Part shown: in pieces, positions 7,558 through 8,312 of the stretch
Numbering within the stretch: position 1 is the stretch's first letter
Layout of the letters: each line of letters opens with the position of its first letter
Source of the DNA: Actinomycetota bacterium
Lineage (GTDB): Bacteria; Actinomycetota; Thermoleophilia; Gaiellales; Gaiellaceae
DNA: 8,312 nucleotides
Assembly: GCA_019234175.1 (NCBI GenBank)
Contig: JAFALP010000257.1
Location: 1-8,312, forward strand
Reading direction: 5' to 3'
Position numbers and translations under genes: made by a program
The notes under the pieces: generated by a model
Seen by the model: only the letters and a program-made list of their open reading frames with translations
Databases searched by the model: none
Told to the model about the DNA's origin: nothing

Positions 7558-8312
7558 ATGATCCGCAAGCACACGCGGCGCGCCGCAAAAGCGGCGTTCG
7601 CGATCTCGTTGGGCGTCGCAATCGTCTTGGGTGGCTCAGCGGCTGTCGCCTCGGCCAAGCCGATGGCGCCGGCGAAGCCGACGATCGTCGTCGGGAACAA
7701 GAACTTCACCGAAGAGTTCATCCTCGGCCAGCTCTACGGCCAGGCGCTCAAGGCGAAGGGCTTCAACGTGAAGTTCAGCGGCAGCCTCGGCAGCTCCGAG
7801 CTGGCCGACACCGCCATCACCAGCGGGAAGATCAACTTCTATCCCGAGTACACCGGCGTGATCGTCCTCGACATCGCGAAGAAGGCGTCGCCGAAGACGG
7901 CGTCGGCCACGTACGTGGCGGCGAAGGCGTTCGAGGAGACGCGCGGGCTGACCCTGCTCAACTCGACGCCGTTCTACGACACCGACACCTTCACGGTGCT
8001 GACGTCGACGGCGAAGAAGGACGGCCTGAAGACGATCAGCGACATGAAGAAGCTCAAGTCGTTCTCGTACGCAGGCTTCCCCGAGTGCGCGACCCGTATC
8101 ACCTGCCTGCTCGGGCTGAAGAAGGTCTACGGCCTCACGCACGTGACGTTCGTCCCGCTCTCGAACATCAGCGTGTACACGCTGCTCGACGACGGGAAGG
8201 CCACCGGCGGTGACGGCTTCTCGACCGATCCGCAGCAGCTCAGCGGCAAGTACACGGTGCTCACGGACACGAAGCACATCTTCGGGTTCCAGAACGTGGC
8301 GCCGGTCGTCTC
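7558..8312 (+). CDS. opuBC: Osmoprotectant/quaternary-amine substrate-binding protein (3' end outside window)
   Basis: The first 251 residues are present, with no stop before the edge; members usually have about 300. The protein captures the solute outside the membrane and delivers it to the permeases. The N-terminus is a Sec signal: a basic start (MIRKHTRR), a hydrophobic core (about 12-31) and a likely cut after ASA at 31-33. No lipobox cysteine is present, although Bacillus OpuBC/OpuCC are lipoproteins. The mature part starts with the OpuC/ProX-type pattern IVVGNKNFTEEFILGQ, then GSSELADTAITSGKINFYPEYTGV, whose aromatic residues suit quaternary-ammonium ligands. Cys177 and Cys183 (ECATRITC) are close enough for a disulfide. 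It begins 47 bases after permease 2 with its own strong ribosome site. The ligand is inferred from family only. Confidence 0.92.
   Translation, partial: MIRKHTRRAAKAAFAISLGVAIVLGGSAAVASAKPMAPAKPTIVVGNKNFTEEFILGQLYGQALKAKGFNVKFSGSLGSSELADTAITSGKINFYPEYTGVIVLDIAKKASPKTASATYVAAKAFEETRGLTLLNSTPFYDTDTFTVLTSTAKKDGLKTISDMKKLKSFSYAGFPECATRITCLLGLKKVYGLTHVTFVPLSNISVYTLLDDGKATGGDGFSTDPQQLSGKYTVLTDTKHIFGFQNVAPVV

Overview
The window reads as a stretch of high-GC chromosomal DNA, probably from an actinobacterium. The evidence is strong G/C at third codon positions, and the gene order pnp, M16 peptidase, dapB, which I know from Streptomyces and Mycobacterium (gpsI, pepR, dapB). A deep-branching group such as Thermoleophilia is possible, but the sequence alone does not settle it. 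All eight genes I can support lie on the + strand. Both edges cut through genes: pnp lacks its 5' part and the last gene lacks its 3' part.

Layout. Bases 1-1518 hold the C-terminal two thirds of polynucleotide phosphorylase, followed by a clear intrinsic terminator (1528-1561). A separate gene (1618-3192) encodes a GAF-GAF-GGDEF diguanylate cyclase with intact active-site and product-inhibition motifs. The gap at 3193-3292 is almost filled by a long structured inverted repeat (3196-3275), after which comes a possible leaderless promoter. Then a tightly packed run begins: an M16 zinc peptidase (3293-4576), a compact dihydrodipicolinate reductase (4573-5202), and a four-gene osmoprotectant/quaternary-amine ABC importer. 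The importer consists of an ATPase with a single CBS domain (5221-6162), two permeases (6159-6866 and 6863-7510), and a secreted substrate-binding protein that runs off the window (7558-8312). Four-base ATGA overlaps join peptidase to dapB, ATPase to permease 1, and permease 1 to permease 2, so 3293 to the end is probably one transcription unit. The binding protein has its own strong ribosome binding site.

Function. PNPase handles RNA decay. The cyclase makes the second messenger c-di-GMP in response to an unknown signal sensed by its GAF domains. DapB makes a lysine and peptidoglycan precursor. The importer takes up a compatible solute or a related quaternary amine. Linking DapB to the importer in one operon suggests joint control of wall precursor supply and osmotic balance, but this is inference.

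I do not see a wholly new biological system here. The items most worth checking are the 3196-3275 element, the shortened DapB with an altered HH motif, the half-Bateman ATPase, the absence of a lipobox in the binding protein, and the importer joined to dapB.
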